Shown here piece after piece: positions 55,166-64,000 of a stretch of 64,000 nucleotides of DNA. Where the stretch lies: contig JACRMT010000007.1 of NCBI GenBank assembly GCA_016214855.1, positions 1-64,000 of the forward strand, read 5' to 3'. Both the position numbers and the translations under genes were made by a program. Source of the stretch: Nitrospirota bacterium. GTDB lineage: Bacteria; Nitrospirota; Thermodesulfovibrionia; Thermodesulfovibrionales; UBA6898. Position 1 is the first letter of the stretch. Each line of letters starts with the position of its first letter. The notes under the pieces are model-generated. The model saw only the letters and a program-made list of their open reading frames with translations. It made no database searches and was not told the origin of the DNA.

Positions 55166-56100
55166 AAAAGGCGCTTCCTCTGATCGTTGCCGGGCTCCTC
55201 GCAATCCTTCCTCTGCTCGGGTTGAGCTCATACTGGATGCATATCCTGATCCTCGTGATCATGTGGTCAGTCATCGGCATGGCATGGAACCTCCTTGGCG
55301 GGTACTGCGGTCAGGTATCATTCGGTCATGCTGCCTTCTTTGGCGTGGGTGCATACACAGCCGGAATCCTCTATAACAAGCTTGGCATATCCGGGTGGTG
55401 GGGACTGCCGATCAGCATCTTCGTTGTCACGATCTTCGCCCTTGTCATCGGGTACATATGTTTAAGGCTGAAAGGCCCTTTCTTTGCGCTCGGCACGCTG
55501 GCCATGGGTGTTATCCTGAGGGTCATGGCAGAGAATCTTACGACTATTACCGAAGGCGATCTTGGCATCATGATCAGAGAAAGAACCTGGATCGAGAAGA
55601 CCTGGTATTTCTATGTCATTCTTGTCATTGCATTGCTGAGTTTCTTCCTCGTGAAAAAGGTCATCGAATCCAAACTTGGCTATTACTTTGTGGCGATCCG
55701 GGAAGACCAGGATGCTGCTGAATCCCTCGGCATTAACACAACGCTTTATAAGACAATTGCGCTCAGCCTGAGTGCTGTGATCACCGGGCTTGCAGGCGCC
55801 TTTTATACAAACTATATGGGATACATTGATCCCAAGATCGTTTTTGCGCTGCATGACATCTCGATCGTAACGATCATGGTGGTTATGGTCGGAGGAGTGG
55901 CAACATACTGGGGACCCTTTGTCGGTGCGATCATCATGGTCTTTCTTGCCGAGATCATCCGGACCATTCCCAAGCTCGGTGCTGCGCATCATACCTTCTT
56001 CGGCATCCTCTTAATTGTGATTATTATTTTCCTGCCTAACGGCGTGGTCGGGGACTGGCCCAAGCTGAAGAGGTTCCTCAGGATCGGGAGGGCCGGCTGA
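55162..56100 (+). CDS. livM: branched-chain amino acid ABC permease LivM
   Basis: The 312-residue protein starts MKKALPLIVAGLLAILPLLG at ATG 55162, overlapping the livH stop by 4 bp. It has about nine helices, NLLGGYCGQVSFGHAAFFGVGAY, and VGGVATYWGPFVGAIIM. It is the second permease half of the importer. An in-frame extension from 55066 is not real. Confidence 0.94.
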   Translation: MKKALPLIVAGLLAILPLLGLSSYWMHILILVIMWSVIGMAWNLLGGYCGQVSFGHAAFFGVGAYTAGILYNKLGISGWWGLPISIFVVTIFALVIGYICLRLKGPFFALGTLAMGVILRVMAENLTTITEGDLGIMIRERTWIEKTWYFYVILVIALLSFFLVKKVIESKLGYYFVAIREDQDAAESLGINTTLYKTIALSLSAVITGLAGAFYTNYMGYIDPKIVFALHDISIVTIMVVMVGGVATYWGPFVGAIIMVFLAEIIRTIPKLGAAHHTFFGILLIVIIIFLPNGVVGDWPKLKRFLRIGRAG

Positions 56101-56822
56101 TGGCAATGCTTGAGGTCAAAGGCGTTTCGCGTTTCTTCGGCGGACTTGCAGCCCTGACCGATATCTCATTCGGCGTTGAAAAGGGGGAAATCCTTGGCCT
56201 GATCGGACCGAATGGCGCAGGAAAGACCACCATGTTCAATGTGGTGAACGGTTTCTATGCGCCCTCCAGGGGCGAAGTCTTCTTTAACCAGAAGAAGATA
56301 TCCGGCCTCAAACCTCACCAGATCTGCAAGATGGGCATTGCCAGGACCTTTCAGGTAGTAAGACCCCTTCAGAGGATGAGTGTGCTCGACAATGTGATAG
56401 CTTCAGCCTTTCTGCGCGTGAAGAACAGGTCCCAGGCCGAGGAAATAGCCCTGGAAACGATCAAATTTACCGGACTATACGATGACCGGGAAGTTATATC
56501 AAAGGGACTTCCGCTCGGCAAGAGAAAGAAGCTCGAGATAGCCCGGGCACTTGCCACCCAGCCCGAGATGCTTCTGCTTGATGAATCCTTTGCAGGACTG
56601 AACCCTGCAGAACTTGACGATTCCATCGGGATCATACGCAGGATAAAGGAAAGAGGCATAACCATCATGATCATAGAGCATCACATGAAGGTCATCATGG
56701 CTATTTCCGACAGGATCGTTGTATTAAGCTATGGACAGAAATTGGCAGAGGGAACGCCGCATGAGATAGGGAACAACCCCCTTGTGGTTGAGGCGTATCT
56801 TGGAGAAACAGAGAGTGCTTGA
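56100..56822 (+). CDS. livG: branched-chain amino acid ABC ATPase LivG
   Basis: The 240-residue ATPase has Walker A GPNGAGKTT, signature LPLGKRKKLEIARALA and Walker B MLLLDESFAGLNP, with His in IEHHMKVIM. The signature loop (LPLGKRKK for LSGGQ) is altered but typical of LivG. It overlaps livM by 1 bp. Confidence 0.95.
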   Translation: MAMLEVKGVSRFFGGLAALTDISFGVEKGEILGLIGPNGAGKTTMFNVVNGFYAPSRGEVFFNQKKISGLKPHQICKMGIARTFQVVRPLQRMSVLDNVIASAFLRVKNRSQAEEIALETIKFTGLYDDREVISKGLPLGKRKKLEIARALATQPEMLLLDESFAGLNPAELDDSIGIIRRIKERGITIMIIEHHMKVIMAISDRIVVLSYGQKLAEGTPHEIGNNPLVVEAYLGETESA

Positions 56823-57519
56823 GATAAGGAACATAGACGTCTTCTATGGAGATGTCCAGGTGATCTGGGATGTTGCCTTTGAGGTGAAAAAAGGTGAGAT
56901 CGTCGCCCTCATCGGTGCAAACGGAGCAGGCAAGTCAACAACCCTGAAGACGATCTCCGGGATAGTGAGGCCCCGAAAGGGTGAGGTGGTCTTTGACGGA
57001 GCCCTGATCCATAAAATCGAACCCTACAAACTGATAGAGCAGGGATTGGCCCTCTGTCCTGAGGCAAGAAGACTGTTCGTGGAGATGACCGTGGAAGAGA
57101 ACCTGGACATGGGTTCATTGAAGGGCGAGGCGAAGAAACAGAGACTGAAGACCAAGGAGATGGTATTTGAGCTCTTTCCGAGGCTCGGTGAGCGGAGAAG
57201 GCAGCTTAGCGGGACATTGAGTGGCGGTGAACAGCAGATGGTTGCTATAGGAAGAGGCCTGATGTCTTTGCCGAAATTGCTGATGTTTGACGAACCATCG
57301 CTCGGGCTCGCCCCTATTCTTGTCAGAGAGGTCTTTAATGTCATCAAGCGGATACGGGAAGCCGGGACCACGGTCCTTATTGTTGAGCAGAACACAAAGC
57401 AGACCCTTTCGATCGCTGACCGGGCGTATGTGCTCGAGACCGGCAGGATTACGCTTCAGGGTACAGGCCAGGCACTGCTTAATGATGAGCATGTGAAAAA
57501 AGCATATCTGGGAGTGTAA
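56815..57519 (+). CDS. livF: branched-chain amino acid ABC ATPase LivF
   Basis: The 234-residue ATPase has Walker A GANGAGKST, signature LSGGEQQMVAIGRGLM and Walker B LLMFDEPSLGLAP. GTG at 56815 has GGAG 9 nt upstream and begins at LEIRNIDVFYGD. It overlaps livG by 8 bp. Last gene of the operon. Confidence 0.95.
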   Translation: MLEIRNIDVFYGDVQVIWDVAFEVKKGEIVALIGANGAGKSTTLKTISGIVRPRKGEVVFDGALIHKIEPYKLIEQGLALCPEARRLFVEMTVEENLDMGSLKGEAKKQRLKTKEMVFELFPRLGERRRQLSGTLSGGEQQMVAIGRGLMSLPKLLMFDEPSLGLAPILVREVFNVIKRIREAGTTVLIVEQNTKQTLSIADRAYVLETGRITLQGTGQALLNDEHVKKAYLGV

Positions 57520-57624
57520 AAGACCGTGATGCATAATACGTGATGGGTAACAGATAGAAGTCTTTTTATACACTTCTCATTACACCTTACTCATTACGCG
57601 TCACTTATTTAGGAGGTATTTATT

Positions 57625-58269
57625 ATGTTCGTTTCTGACTGGATGACAAGAAAAGTGATCACCATAGCTCCTGACAGCAGCGTTTCCGAAGCAGTCAAGC
57701 TCATGAAGGAGAAGAAGATAAAGCATATCCCTGTGGTAAAGGACGAGAGGCTCAAGGGCATCATATCGGACAGGGACATCAGGGAGTTCAGTCCGTCCAA
57801 GGCAACATCACTCGATGTGTATGAACTGCATTACCTCCTTGCAACTACCAAAGTAAAAGAGCTGATGAAGACAAAGGTCGTCACGATTACTCCGGATTCC
57901 CCGGTTGAAGAGGCTGCCATGCTTATGTATGACAACAGCATCGGTTCTCTTCCTGTCATCGAAAACAGCAGGGTTGCCGGCATCATATCCGATAGGGACA
58001 TATTCCGGGTGCTGGTGGATATTACCGGCGTTAGGCACGGTGGCCATAGAATAGCGGTGATGGTTGATGACAGACCCGGTTCTGTGCGAGAGGTGGCAGA
58101 CATCATCAGAAAATACGGCTTTAGCCTGCAGAGCATTCTTACTTCCTACGAAAAAGCAGCAAAGGGTTATCGGAACGTCGTTATCCGGTGCAGCGGAGAA
58201 GGCAAGTTCGGGGCGCTGAAATCAGAGCTCATGGGAACATTCAAGGGAGTGAAGATAGACAAGGGGTAG
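57625..58269 (+). CDS. CBS-ACT protein (AcuB-like)
   Basis: The 214-residue protein has a CBS pair (VSDWMTRKVITIAPDSSVSEA; MKTKVVTITPDSPVEEA), each followed by IPVV/LPVI with GIISDRDI. A C-terminal ACT domain follows (AVMVDDRPGSVREVADIIRKYG). AcuB-type proteins sense adenosine nucleotides and an amino acid. AGGAGG lies 7 nt before the ATG. It follows livF by about 105 bp. Confidence 0.88.
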   Translation: MFVSDWMTRKVITIAPDSSVSEAVKLMKEKKIKHIPVVKDERLKGIISDRDIREFSPSKATSLDVYELHYLLATTKVKELMKTKVVTITPDSPVEEAAMLMYDNSIGSLPVIENSRVAGIISDRDIFRVLVDITGVRHGGHRIAVMVDDRPGSVREVADIIRKYGFSLQSILTSYEKAAKGYRNVVIRCSGEGKFGALKSELMGTFKGVKIDKG

Positions 58270-58279
58270 CCCCTCTGCG

Positions 58280-58735
58280 TCAGGAAGAACCTTCTGCCAG
58301 TTCCCTCAGGCGGGAAAGGTATCTTTTGCCTGAAGACGCCCCCATGATATTTCTTATTCTCAGCGACAATCTGCCGGCAATCCCCATACCGCTTTTCTCA
58401 ATAAGAACGGTTTGCTTCAGCAGAGTTCCCTTGCTGTCAGGAAACACCTCATAGATCTCCTGAATAAAGCCTTTTTTGGGGAGGTTGCCGCCTGAAAAGT
58501 GAAGCGCAATACGCGCAGAATCCTCATACTCCAGGATTTCTGCGAGAAAATTGCTTTCCTTCGCTGCCAGCTTATACCGAATCCGATATTGCGAATTTGC
58601 CTGCGGTCTTCCGGGGGTTATCGGCACGACAGCCGTTATCCTGGGGTTCCAAATCTTCATGAGCATGGGATCGGTAATAAAGCCCCAGATCTTTTCCGGC
58701 GGCGCAGACATGCGTATTTTGTTCTTGATGATCAT
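58280..58735 (-). CDS. SRPBCC-family protein
   Basis: The 151-residue protein has a START/polyketide-cyclase-like core: MSAPPEKIWGFITDPMLMKIWNP, then hydrophobic strands and a C-terminal helix. Ligand and role are unknown. It has an extended -10 promoter. Convergent with the CBS-ACT gene. Confidence 0.78.
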   Translation of the reverse strand: MIIKNKIRMSAPPEKIWGFITDPMLMKIWNPRITAVVPITPGRPQANSQYRIRYKLAAKESNFLAEILEYEDSARIALHFSGGNLPKKGFIQEIYEVFPDSKGTLLKQTVLIEKSGMGIAGRLSLRIRNIMGASSGKRYLSRLRELAEGSS

Positions 58736-58775
58736 GGGGTATCTTTCCTGTCCTTACTTAAATTAGTGCTGAGAA

Positions 58776-58784
58776 ATTATAGCA
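58776..58784 (-). promoter_or_regulatory. extended -10 promoter of the SRPBCC gene
   Basis: On the minus strand TGCTATAAT has a TG one base before a perfect TATAAT (58776-58781). It is about 40 nt before the ATG. No -35 was found. Confidence 0.5.
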
Positions 58785-58915
58785 AATCTTTCGGGGTCGG
58801 GCTGCATAGTGTTTTTTCATGCGGGATGTACATCTGAATTCCTAAGACCGGTGGGCAGAGAAGAAGGGAACAGTAATCATCTGCAAAAAGCAGCCGACAT
58901 CAGAGATCGCTATGC

Positions 58916-59128
58916 CTAAGCAGCTTCGAGATGCCTCTCGAGATGGTGCATGATGAAGCTCTCGCCATTGAATGTCCAGATATAGTCCTCAGTGAAGGAT
59001 TCGCACCCGGCATTTCTGCACTGATAGGTGTTCTGGACAGACATTACAGCACCATCAGATGTGTCCATGCTCTCAACCATTGTGCTTCCCACCGGCGTGA
59101 GCCGGCAACTACAGATCGGACAGATCAT
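58916..59128 (-). CDS. small zinc-ribbon protein
   Basis: The 70-residue protein starts MICPICSCRLTP and has a second pair in YQCRNAGCESF, likely four zinc ligands. I do not recognise it. A good promoter and a GGGGG ribosome site lie upstream, which supports expression. Confidence 0.65.
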   Translation of the reverse strand: MICPICSCRLTPVGSTMVESMDTSDGAVMSVQNTYQCRNAGCESFTEDYIWTFNGESFIMHHLERHLEAA

Positions 59129-59173
59129 CTTTCTTCCCCCCTTAAAGTCAGAAAGAATTTACTGCTTACTTCC

Positions 59174-59201
59174 ATTATAGTATGTATAGCGGCACGGTCA
59201 A
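59174..59201 (-). promoter_or_regulatory. promoter of the small zinc-ribbon gene
   Basis: On the minus strand TTGACC (59196-59201) and TATAAT (59174-59179) are 16 nt apart, about 45 nt before the ATG at 59128. Confidence 0.65.
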
Positions 59202-59396
59202 GGAATATCTTTTGGCCGCGCATAAATCTGCATTACTCTGTCAAAGAGTTAGTGCATGAATATGTCACGAGGGCGATATCGTTATAAAGAAAATTCAGGG
59301 CTGCTGTGCTTTTTAAAAGTCCTGCGCATGTGTATCGCACACCATGACCATTCTCTGCTAAAATTACTATTCAATGAACTCGGCAGATAAAGAGAT

Positions 59397-59981
59397 ATGA
59401 TGGATGTGCTAACAATTATAAATTACTATTTCGCTCCGGGCTCAGCTGCCTCTGATATCCTTATTGAGCACAGCAGTTTGGTCATGGAAAAGGCCATTGC
59501 TGTTGCTGAACACGTGAGCCACCTATCGCCTGATATCACGTTTATCAAAGAGGCAGCCATGCTTCATGACATAGGCATCGTTTTTGTCCATGCACCTGAG
59601 CTTGGTTGTCATGGGGACAGGCCATACATCTGTCACGGTTATCTTGGACGGGAGCTTCTTGAAAAAGAAGGTTTTCCCCGGCACGCACTTGTTTGTGAGA
59701 GGCATATTGGCACCGGCCTCGGCATCACGGACATTGAGGCGCTGAATCTTCCTCTCCCCATGCGGGACATGAGGCCGCAGACCATTGAAGAAAAGATCGT
59801 CTGCTATGCGGACAAGTTCTATTCAAAAAGGATCGGCCGGCTGCGGCAGGAAAAATCAGAAGATGAGGTGAGAGAGGAATTAGAGAAGTTCGGGCCTGAA
59901 AAACTCGGGGCTTTCGAAGAACTGCATCGGCTTTTCAATAATAGATCTTCTCAAGAAAAAGGCCGGCTGCAGGAGCAGTAG
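59397..59981 (+). CDS. HD-domain phosphohydrolase
   Basis: The 194-residue protein has the HD motif in AAMLHDIGIVFVHAPELGCHGDRP and histidine in CHGYLGRELLEKEGFP. It is of the predicted phosphohydrolase type; substrate unknown. It overlaps the truA 3' end by 47 bp on the opposite strand. Confidence 0.85.
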   Translation: MMDVLTIINYYFAPGSAASDILIEHSSLVMEKAIAVAEHVSHLSPDITFIKEAAMLHDIGIVFVHAPELGCHGDRPYICHGYLGRELLEKEGFPRHALVCERHIGTGLGITDIEALNLPLPMRDMRPQTIEEKIVCYADKFYSKRIGRLRQEKSEDEVREELEKFGPEKLGAFEELHRLFNNRSSQEKGRLQEQ

Positions 59982-60702
59982 GGCCGGCCATTGTTCTGTC
60001 CCGTGCATTGAGTATAGCGTTCACATCTCTCGCTTCGAGCTTACCCTTGCCGACCTCTGCAAGGGTGCCGACAATGTTTCTGACCATATGCCTCAGAAAA
60101 GCATTAGCCTCCACGGATACCCTGATCCAGTCGCCCTTCATCGAAGCAGACATGAACTCCATGGATTGAAGGGCTGCGATCTCAAGAGAATAAATATGCC
60201 TCACTGTTGTCTTTGCGCTGCATCCTGAACCCCTGAGAGATGAAAAATCGTGTTCCCCTGTCAAGAGTGAAGCGGCTTCTCTCATTGCGTCGAGATCAAG
60301 GGTTGTCTTTATCTGCCATTGGTAGTTATAAAGAAAGGCCGACCTGTCCCTGCCGATGTTTATAAGATAGATATATCTTTTTTTCACTGCATTAAAGCGC
60401 GGATTGAACAGACCATCAGTTTCTTCTATGCTGACAACCCTGATATCTTCCGGAAGCTTTGCATTCAATGCCCTTTTCAGGACATCGATGGTCAGGTCTG
60501 AATCTGTGCTGAAGACAGCAACCTGTCCCAGGGCATGAACGCCTGCGTCTGTCCTGCTCGCACCGGAAAGTCGAATTTGATGGCCTGTAACACTGACGAT
60601 CGTTTTGCAAAGAACATCCTGTATGGTATTCCCTGACTTTTGAGACTGCCATCCTTGGTAATTCGTGCCGTCGTATTCAAGCAGCAGCTTAATATGTCTC
60701 AT
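59935..60702 (-). CDS. truA: tRNA pseudouridine(38-40) synthase
   Basis: The 255-residue protein begins IKLLLEYDGTNYQGWQ and has SGASRTDAGVHALGQVAVF with the catalytic Asp, plus FLRHMVRNIVGTLAEVGKG. It modifies positions 38-40 of tRNA. Full length. Its 3' end runs 47 bp into the HD gene on the other strand. Confidence 0.96.
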   Translation of the reverse strand: MRHIKLLLEYDGTNYQGWQSQKSGNTIQDVLCKTIVSVTGHQIRLSGASRTDAGVHALGQVAVFSTDSDLTIDVLKRALNAKLPEDIRVVSIEETDGLFNPRFNAVKKRYIYLINIGRDRSAFLYNYQWQIKTTLDLDAMREAASLLTGEHDFSSLRGSGCSAKTTVRHIYSLEIAALQSMEFMSASMKGDWIRVSVEANAFLRHMVRNIVGTLAEVGKGKLEARDVNAILNARDRTMAGPTAPAAGLFLEKIYY

Positions 60703-60772
60703 AATGTTGTGCGCGGTCGGTCAGAACGGTCCGGCTGATATGCTGGCGGCAACGAGGCAGTCTTCCTTCTCT

Positions 60773-62089
60773 TTATTTGGTATGCCCGGGGGTGATATTG
60801 CTGACGAAAAGATCGACCAGTTTTGGGTCGAACTGGGTGCCTGCCTTCTGTTTCAGCTCCTGAAGCGCATCCTCGTAGGTCAAGGGCACCTTATACGACA
60901 GGGGGCTTGTCATCGCATCAAAAGCTTCGGCTATTGCTATGATGCGGGCTTCAAGCGGGATGTTCTCTCCCTTGCGCTTTGTCGGAGGATACCCATTCCC
61001 GTCATATTGCTCGTGATGATAAAGTATGAAGGGAGCAATCTCTGTATAAAATGTGATAGGTCTGATCATCTCATACCCGATCACCGGATGCTGCATGTAA
61101 ACATCTTTCTTGTATGCCTCGTCAGGGTCGATCTTGAGAAAGCCGACATCATGCAGCAGACTTGCAAAATACAGACGTTTCTTCTCTTCCATTGACATGC
61201 CAAGCGCCTTCGCAAGAACATTGCTGTACCGGGCGACTCTGAGAGCATGCCCCTTCTTCTCAGGCTGCTGGAAATCAATTGTTTCAAGGAGCAGGTCAGT
61301 GAGGTGTATTTCATAATTCTTCTGATCTTCGACAAATTTTGTCTTGAGGATCGAAATGGCCGCCTGCTCCGCAAGATAACTGAGGATCTCTTCATCTCTC
61401 TGACGGTAGTGATGGCCGCCCTCTTTATTGAGAACTGCAAGCACGCCAATAACCCCGGAGCTTGTCTTGAGCGGAACGCAAAGGATTGATTTCGTCTCAA
61501 AGCCTGTCAGAGCGTCAAACTGAGGATTAAACAGTTCGCTCTTTTTTACGTCAGAAATGGAGAGGGACTTCCCTTCAAGGGCTACTGACCCCGTAATGCC
61601 CTTGCCAAGCTCCACGGCAGTGCCGAGCAGCTCGGCGGCCTTTTCACCCCTTACGATCTTGAAGACAAGCTTCTTTTTTTCATCCAGCAGAAGCAGGGAG
61701 CCGGCTGCTGAATCCGTTATGGAAAGAGCATAGTCCATGATCTTTTCGAGAAGGATATCGCCATAGATCTCCTCCCTCAGATCCCTGGTAATACCCAACA
61801 TTCTCTCAAGCCTGTTGCTGTAGTCCTGGATGATCCTGATCGTTTCCTTTGACAGCTGCATTGAAAGATAGAGGCCCACCACAGAAAGAAAAAAAATGAA
61901 GGTAACAACGAGAGAGACCGATACGTCCGGAATATAATTCATGAAGGGGATGATCGGAGAGAAGACATAACGAAAAAATATCACAAGAAATGAGAGAACA
62001 ACAACGCTCATGATCACATTAACCGTGAAAATACGTTTGCGAATCTGAACTATTATCGCGTTTGAGTGATCTTCATGCCTCGTTGACAT
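60773..62089 (-). CDS. membrane GAF-HD-GYP sensor
   Basis: The 438-residue protein has two N-terminal membrane helices (residues ~22-75), a GAF domain (EEIYGDILLEKIMDYALSITDS onward, ~110-265) and an HD-GYP domain. This contains LLHDVGFLKI, LYHHEQYDGNGYP and ARIIAIAEAFDAMTSP. The GYP motif GNGYP is intact, so c-di-GMP hydrolysis is likely. It starts 70 bp before truA on the same strand. Confidence 0.92.
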   Translation of the reverse strand: MSTRHEDHSNAIIVQIRKRIFTVNVIMSVVVLSFLVIFFRYVFSPIIPFMNYIPDVSVSLVVTFIFFLSVVGLYLSMQLSKETIRIIQDYSNRLERMLGITRDLREEIYGDILLEKIMDYALSITDSAAGSLLLLDEKKKLVFKIVRGEKAAELLGTAVELGKGITGSVALEGKSLSISDVKKSELFNPQFDALTGFETKSILCVPLKTSSGVIGVLAVLNKEGGHHYRQRDEEILSYLAEQAAISILKTKFVEDQKNYEIHLTDLLLETIDFQQPEKKGHALRVARYSNVLAKALGMSMEEKKRLYFASLLHDVGFLKIDPDEAYKKDVYMQHPVIGYEMIRPITFYTEIAPFILYHHEQYDGNGYPPTKRKGENIPLEARIIAIAEAFDAMTSPLSYKVPLTYEDALQELKQKAGTQFDPKLVDLFVSNITPGHTK

Positions 62090-62181
62090 ACCATAACTCT
62101 AACCAAGAACATTTCCGATGTCAATCAGGTCCCTCAGAAGAGGGTGCGGGTACCAGGAAAGAAACTTTATATCCGGTGCGA

Positions 62182-63366
62182 TTACACTGACTTGAGCGCA
62201 GTTCTCAGATCATCGATGATATCGGCCGGGTCTTCAAGTCCGGTTGAAACTCTGATCAGCGCAGGATCCATGCCTGCCTTTCGGCATGCAGCGTCTGAAC
62301 GATCGCCGTGAAACATGAGGGAACTGTTTAATACTAAAGTTTCTGTATCGCCAAGGCTTACGCCAATTTTACATAATCTGACATTATTCAGAAACCGTTG
62401 ACAGGCACTTCTGCTTTCAAGGGTGAATGACAACATCCCGCCATACGCAGCCATCTGCTTTTTTGCGATCTCATGGCCTGGATGTTCTTTCAACCCTGGA
62501 TATATGACACGTGTTATTTTCTTATGCCCTGAAAGAAAGCCTGTGATCTTCTCTGCTGACCTGCAGTGGTAGTCCATACGGACATGAAGCGTCTTTAAGC
62601 CCCTGATAAAGAGCCACGCGTTGAAGGGGGATATGCATCCGCCCATGCAGAGCAGCATGGTCGCCCTGAGCCGGCCGATGAACTTCGTTGAGCCTGCCAC
62701 AATGCCGCCAATGGCGTCGCCATGGCCGCCAATATATTTTGTCGCCGAATGGACAACGCAGTCTATGCCGTCGGACAGGGGATGCTGAAGATAAGGCGTG
62801 GCAAACGTGTTGTCAATAACGCTGAAAAGCCTGTATTTTTTTGCCAGGGAAGCGATGGCCCTCATGTCAATAATGCTCAGCTCAGGATTTGACGGTGTTT
62901 CAAAGAAAATAAGTTTTGTCTTTCGGTTGACCAGCGATGCTATTTGTTTCTGCACGTTGTCATAGGGATCGAAGAACCGGACCATGCAGCCGCTCTTTTT
63001 CAGGATCTGTTCAAAAAAGCCCTTTGAGCCGCCATAAATGCGGCTGCTCGATATCATCTCATCTCCAGGAGCAAGGACCTCCAGAAAAACGGCAGCCAGG
63101 GCAGCCATGCCGGATGCAAAGGCAACTGCATCCTCAGCTCTTTCAAGCGCTGCAAGCTTCTTCTCAAAGACCTCTACAGTGGGATTGCCTATTCTGGTAT
63201 AGACAAATCCCTTTTGAGCTCCCTGATTGACCCTGCCAGCCTCTTCAATGGTATCAAAGTAAAAGGTGCTGGTCTGAAAGATAGGCGTGCTCGAAGGATG
63301 GTGGGGAAACTGCCCCTCACCCTTGTGGACTGCGTCTGTTCCAAATCCTGTAATATTCTTTTTCAT
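62182..63366 (-). CDS. trans-sulfuration family PLP enzyme
   Basis: The 394-residue protein belongs to the Cys/Met metabolism family: VYTRIGNPTVEVFEKKLAALE, FASGMAALAA, and the PLP lysine in VHSATKYIGGHGD. At the position where methionine gamma-lyase has Cys (YGC) it has YGG, so the reaction (gamma-lyase, cystathionine synthase/lyase or sulfhydrylase) is open. It is followed by ferredoxin and recN upstream on the same strand. Confidence 0.88.
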   Translation of the reverse strand: MKKNITGFGTDAVHKGEGQFPHHPSSTPIFQTSTFYFDTIEEAGRVNQGAQKGFVYTRIGNPTVEVFEKKLAALERAEDAVAFASGMAALAAVFLEVLAPGDEMISSSRIYGGSKGFFEQILKKSGCMVRFFDPYDNVQKQIASLVNRKTKLIFFETPSNPELSIIDMRAIASLAKKYRLFSVIDNTFATPYLQHPLSDGIDCVVHSATKYIGGHGDAIGGIVAGSTKFIGRLRATMLLCMGGCISPFNAWLFIRGLKTLHVRMDYHCRSAEKITGFLSGHKKITRVIYPGLKEHPGHEIAKKQMAAYGGMLSFTLESRSACQRFLNNVRLCKIGVSLGDTETLVLNSSLMFHGDRSDAACRKAGMDPALIRVSTGLEDPADIIDDLRTALKSV

Positions 63367-63421
63367 GGTTTTCGGGGGATCAAGGCGGGAAGCAGCTGTT
63401 CAGCCTGGTCAGGTAACGTCA

Positions 63422-63634
63422 CTATTCTTCCTGATAGACCGTAATAGCGATCTCCGGGCACATGTTCGCACAGATCGCGCAGCCCGTGCATTTCGCAGTA
63501 TCTATTGGGCTTGCAATAAAATACCCCACCTTGTTAAACTGCTTTGTCATCGCAATGACCTTCAAGGGACAAGCCTCAATGCAGTTGCCGCAGCCTTTGC
63601 ATAATTCCCGGTCAATGACAATGCTGCCTTTCAC
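63422..63634 (-). CDS. 2[4Fe-4S] ferredoxin
   Basis: The 70-residue protein has CKGCGNCIEACP and CTGCAICANMCP, the ligands of two [4Fe-4S] clusters. It resembles the delta subunit of 2-oxoacid oxidoreductases, but no such enzyme is next to it in view. It overlaps recN by 4 bp. Confidence 0.92.
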   Translation of the reverse strand: MKGSIVIDRELCKGCGNCIEACPLKVIAMTKQFNKVGYFIASPIDTAKCTGCAICANMCPEIAITVYQEE

Positions 63635-64000
63635 CTCGTTCTCTCCAGAAGCTCTTCAGCGTGCCTGCGGGATATCTCGGTAACTGTTCCGCTCAGCATT
63701 CGCGCGATCTCGTCCTGCCGTTCTGTTCCTGAAAGCTCATGCACGGAAACGGAAACGCCGTTGGCCTTCTGCCTCTTCTCTATCTTCAGGTGATGGTCAG
63801 CCAGACTCGCGATCTGAGGCAGATGAGTAATACAGATGAGCTGGTGCTTCCCGGATATCCTGAGGAGCTTCCTGGCAACACTGTCAGCGGTCCTGCCGCC
63901 AATACCTGCATCCACTTCGTCAAAGATCAGGACAGGAACGTGGTCAACATCAGCCAGAATGCTCTTCAGGCTCAGCATGATCCTTGAGAGCTCACCGCCT
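63631..64000 (-). CDS. recN: DNA repair protein RecN, C-terminal end
   Basis: Only the last ~122 codons are in the window. The visible part has GGELSRIMLSLKSIL (the ABC signature), Walker B LIFDEVDAGIGG, and CITHLPQIASLADHHL. RecN is an SMC-like ATPase in double-strand break repair. The 5' end lies beyond 64000. Confidence 0.95.
   Translation of the reverse strand, partial: GGELSRIMLSLKSILADVDHVPVLIFDEVDAGIGGRTADSVARKLLRISGKHQLICITHLPQIASLADHHLKIEKRQKANGVSVSVHELSGTERQDEIARMLSGTVTEISRRHAEELLERTR

Noticed and set aside
57520-57624. Possible riboswitch before the CBS-ACT gene
   Set aside because: The spacer has short repeats such as CTCATTAC and a weak AGAAGT/ACTTCT hairpin, but no conserved riboswitch core is visible.

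Overview
The window looks like one contiguous piece of the chromosome of a free-living, Gram-negative, probably anaerobic bacterium. Evidence for a second membrane is a complete Tol-Pal operon, a Pal lipoprotein and further lipoproteins. Several radical-SAM proteins, a 2[4Fe-4S] ferredoxin, a di-heme succinate dehydrogenase/fumarate reductase and many two-component/HD-GYP signalling proteins fit an anaerobic or microaerophilic life. The mix of genes resembles Nitrospirota or deltaproteobacterial-type lineages, but only about 86 nt of 16S rRNA are present, so the phylum is an inference. UGA is used as a normal stop in most genes here.

Layout. 1-2.6 kb: 5' end of a 16S rRNA gene (minus) with its promoter and boxA leader, then an MBL-fold hydrolase and the lipid II flippase MurJ. 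2.6-7.5 kb: trpC-trpB2-trpF, queF and rho. 7.5-9.4 kb: a small foreign-looking island that starts with a PIN-domain relic and a second, diverged copy of the rho 3' end, and carries an AAA/STAND-like ATPase and a zinc-ribbon protein. 9.4-17.2 kb: OsmC, a MITE-like palindromic element, a soluble PRC/MgtE-N/CBS protein overlapping an NRAMP-like transporter, mtnA, a polyprenyl synthase, an AMMECR1 protein, a small membrane protein and a DUF4388-DnaJ-TPR protein. 17.3-23.2 kb: one minus-strand operon tolQ-tolR-tolA-tolB-pal-cpoB-moaA-moaC. 23.4-31.5 kb: tRNA-Ser, a GNAT enzyme, yjbQ-pdxA-rsmA, an HD-GYP response regulator overlapping a very large Rossmann-GAF-PAS-hybrid kinase-GGDEF protein, and ogt.

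31.5-38.5 kb: an AT-richer defence block with a three-gene PIN toxin-antitoxin locus and a type I restriction-modification operon (hsdR-hsdM-hsdS) flanked by two overlapping micro-ORFs. 38.6-46.9 kb: glucan phosphorylase, a 1160-residue coiled-coil membrane protein, HU, tRNA-Arg, a lipoprotein, a NifU-like gene interrupted by an in-frame UGA at the second cysteine of its CxxC motif (candidate selenoprotein), and a nitroreductase. 46.9-57.6 kb: a radical-SAM protein, ACT-malic enzyme, sdhCAB and a five-gene branched-chain amino-acid type ABC transporter. 57.6-64 kb: CBS-ACT protein, SRPBCC protein, zinc-ribbon protein, HD-domain protein, truA, GAF-HD-GYP sensor, a trans-sulfuration PLP enzyme, ferredoxin and the 3' end of recN.

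The most interesting item is the UGA-containing NifU-like gene at 46083-46343. The frame is intact on both sides of the UGA. The UGA falls exactly where the family has cysteine, making CxxU, and a SECIS-like hairpin with a GGUC loop sits 20 nt downstream. Other items of note are the diverged rho 3' duplicate, the split MgtE-sensor/NRAMP pair, the Rossmann-fused hybrid kinase and the HsdS C-terminal extension.
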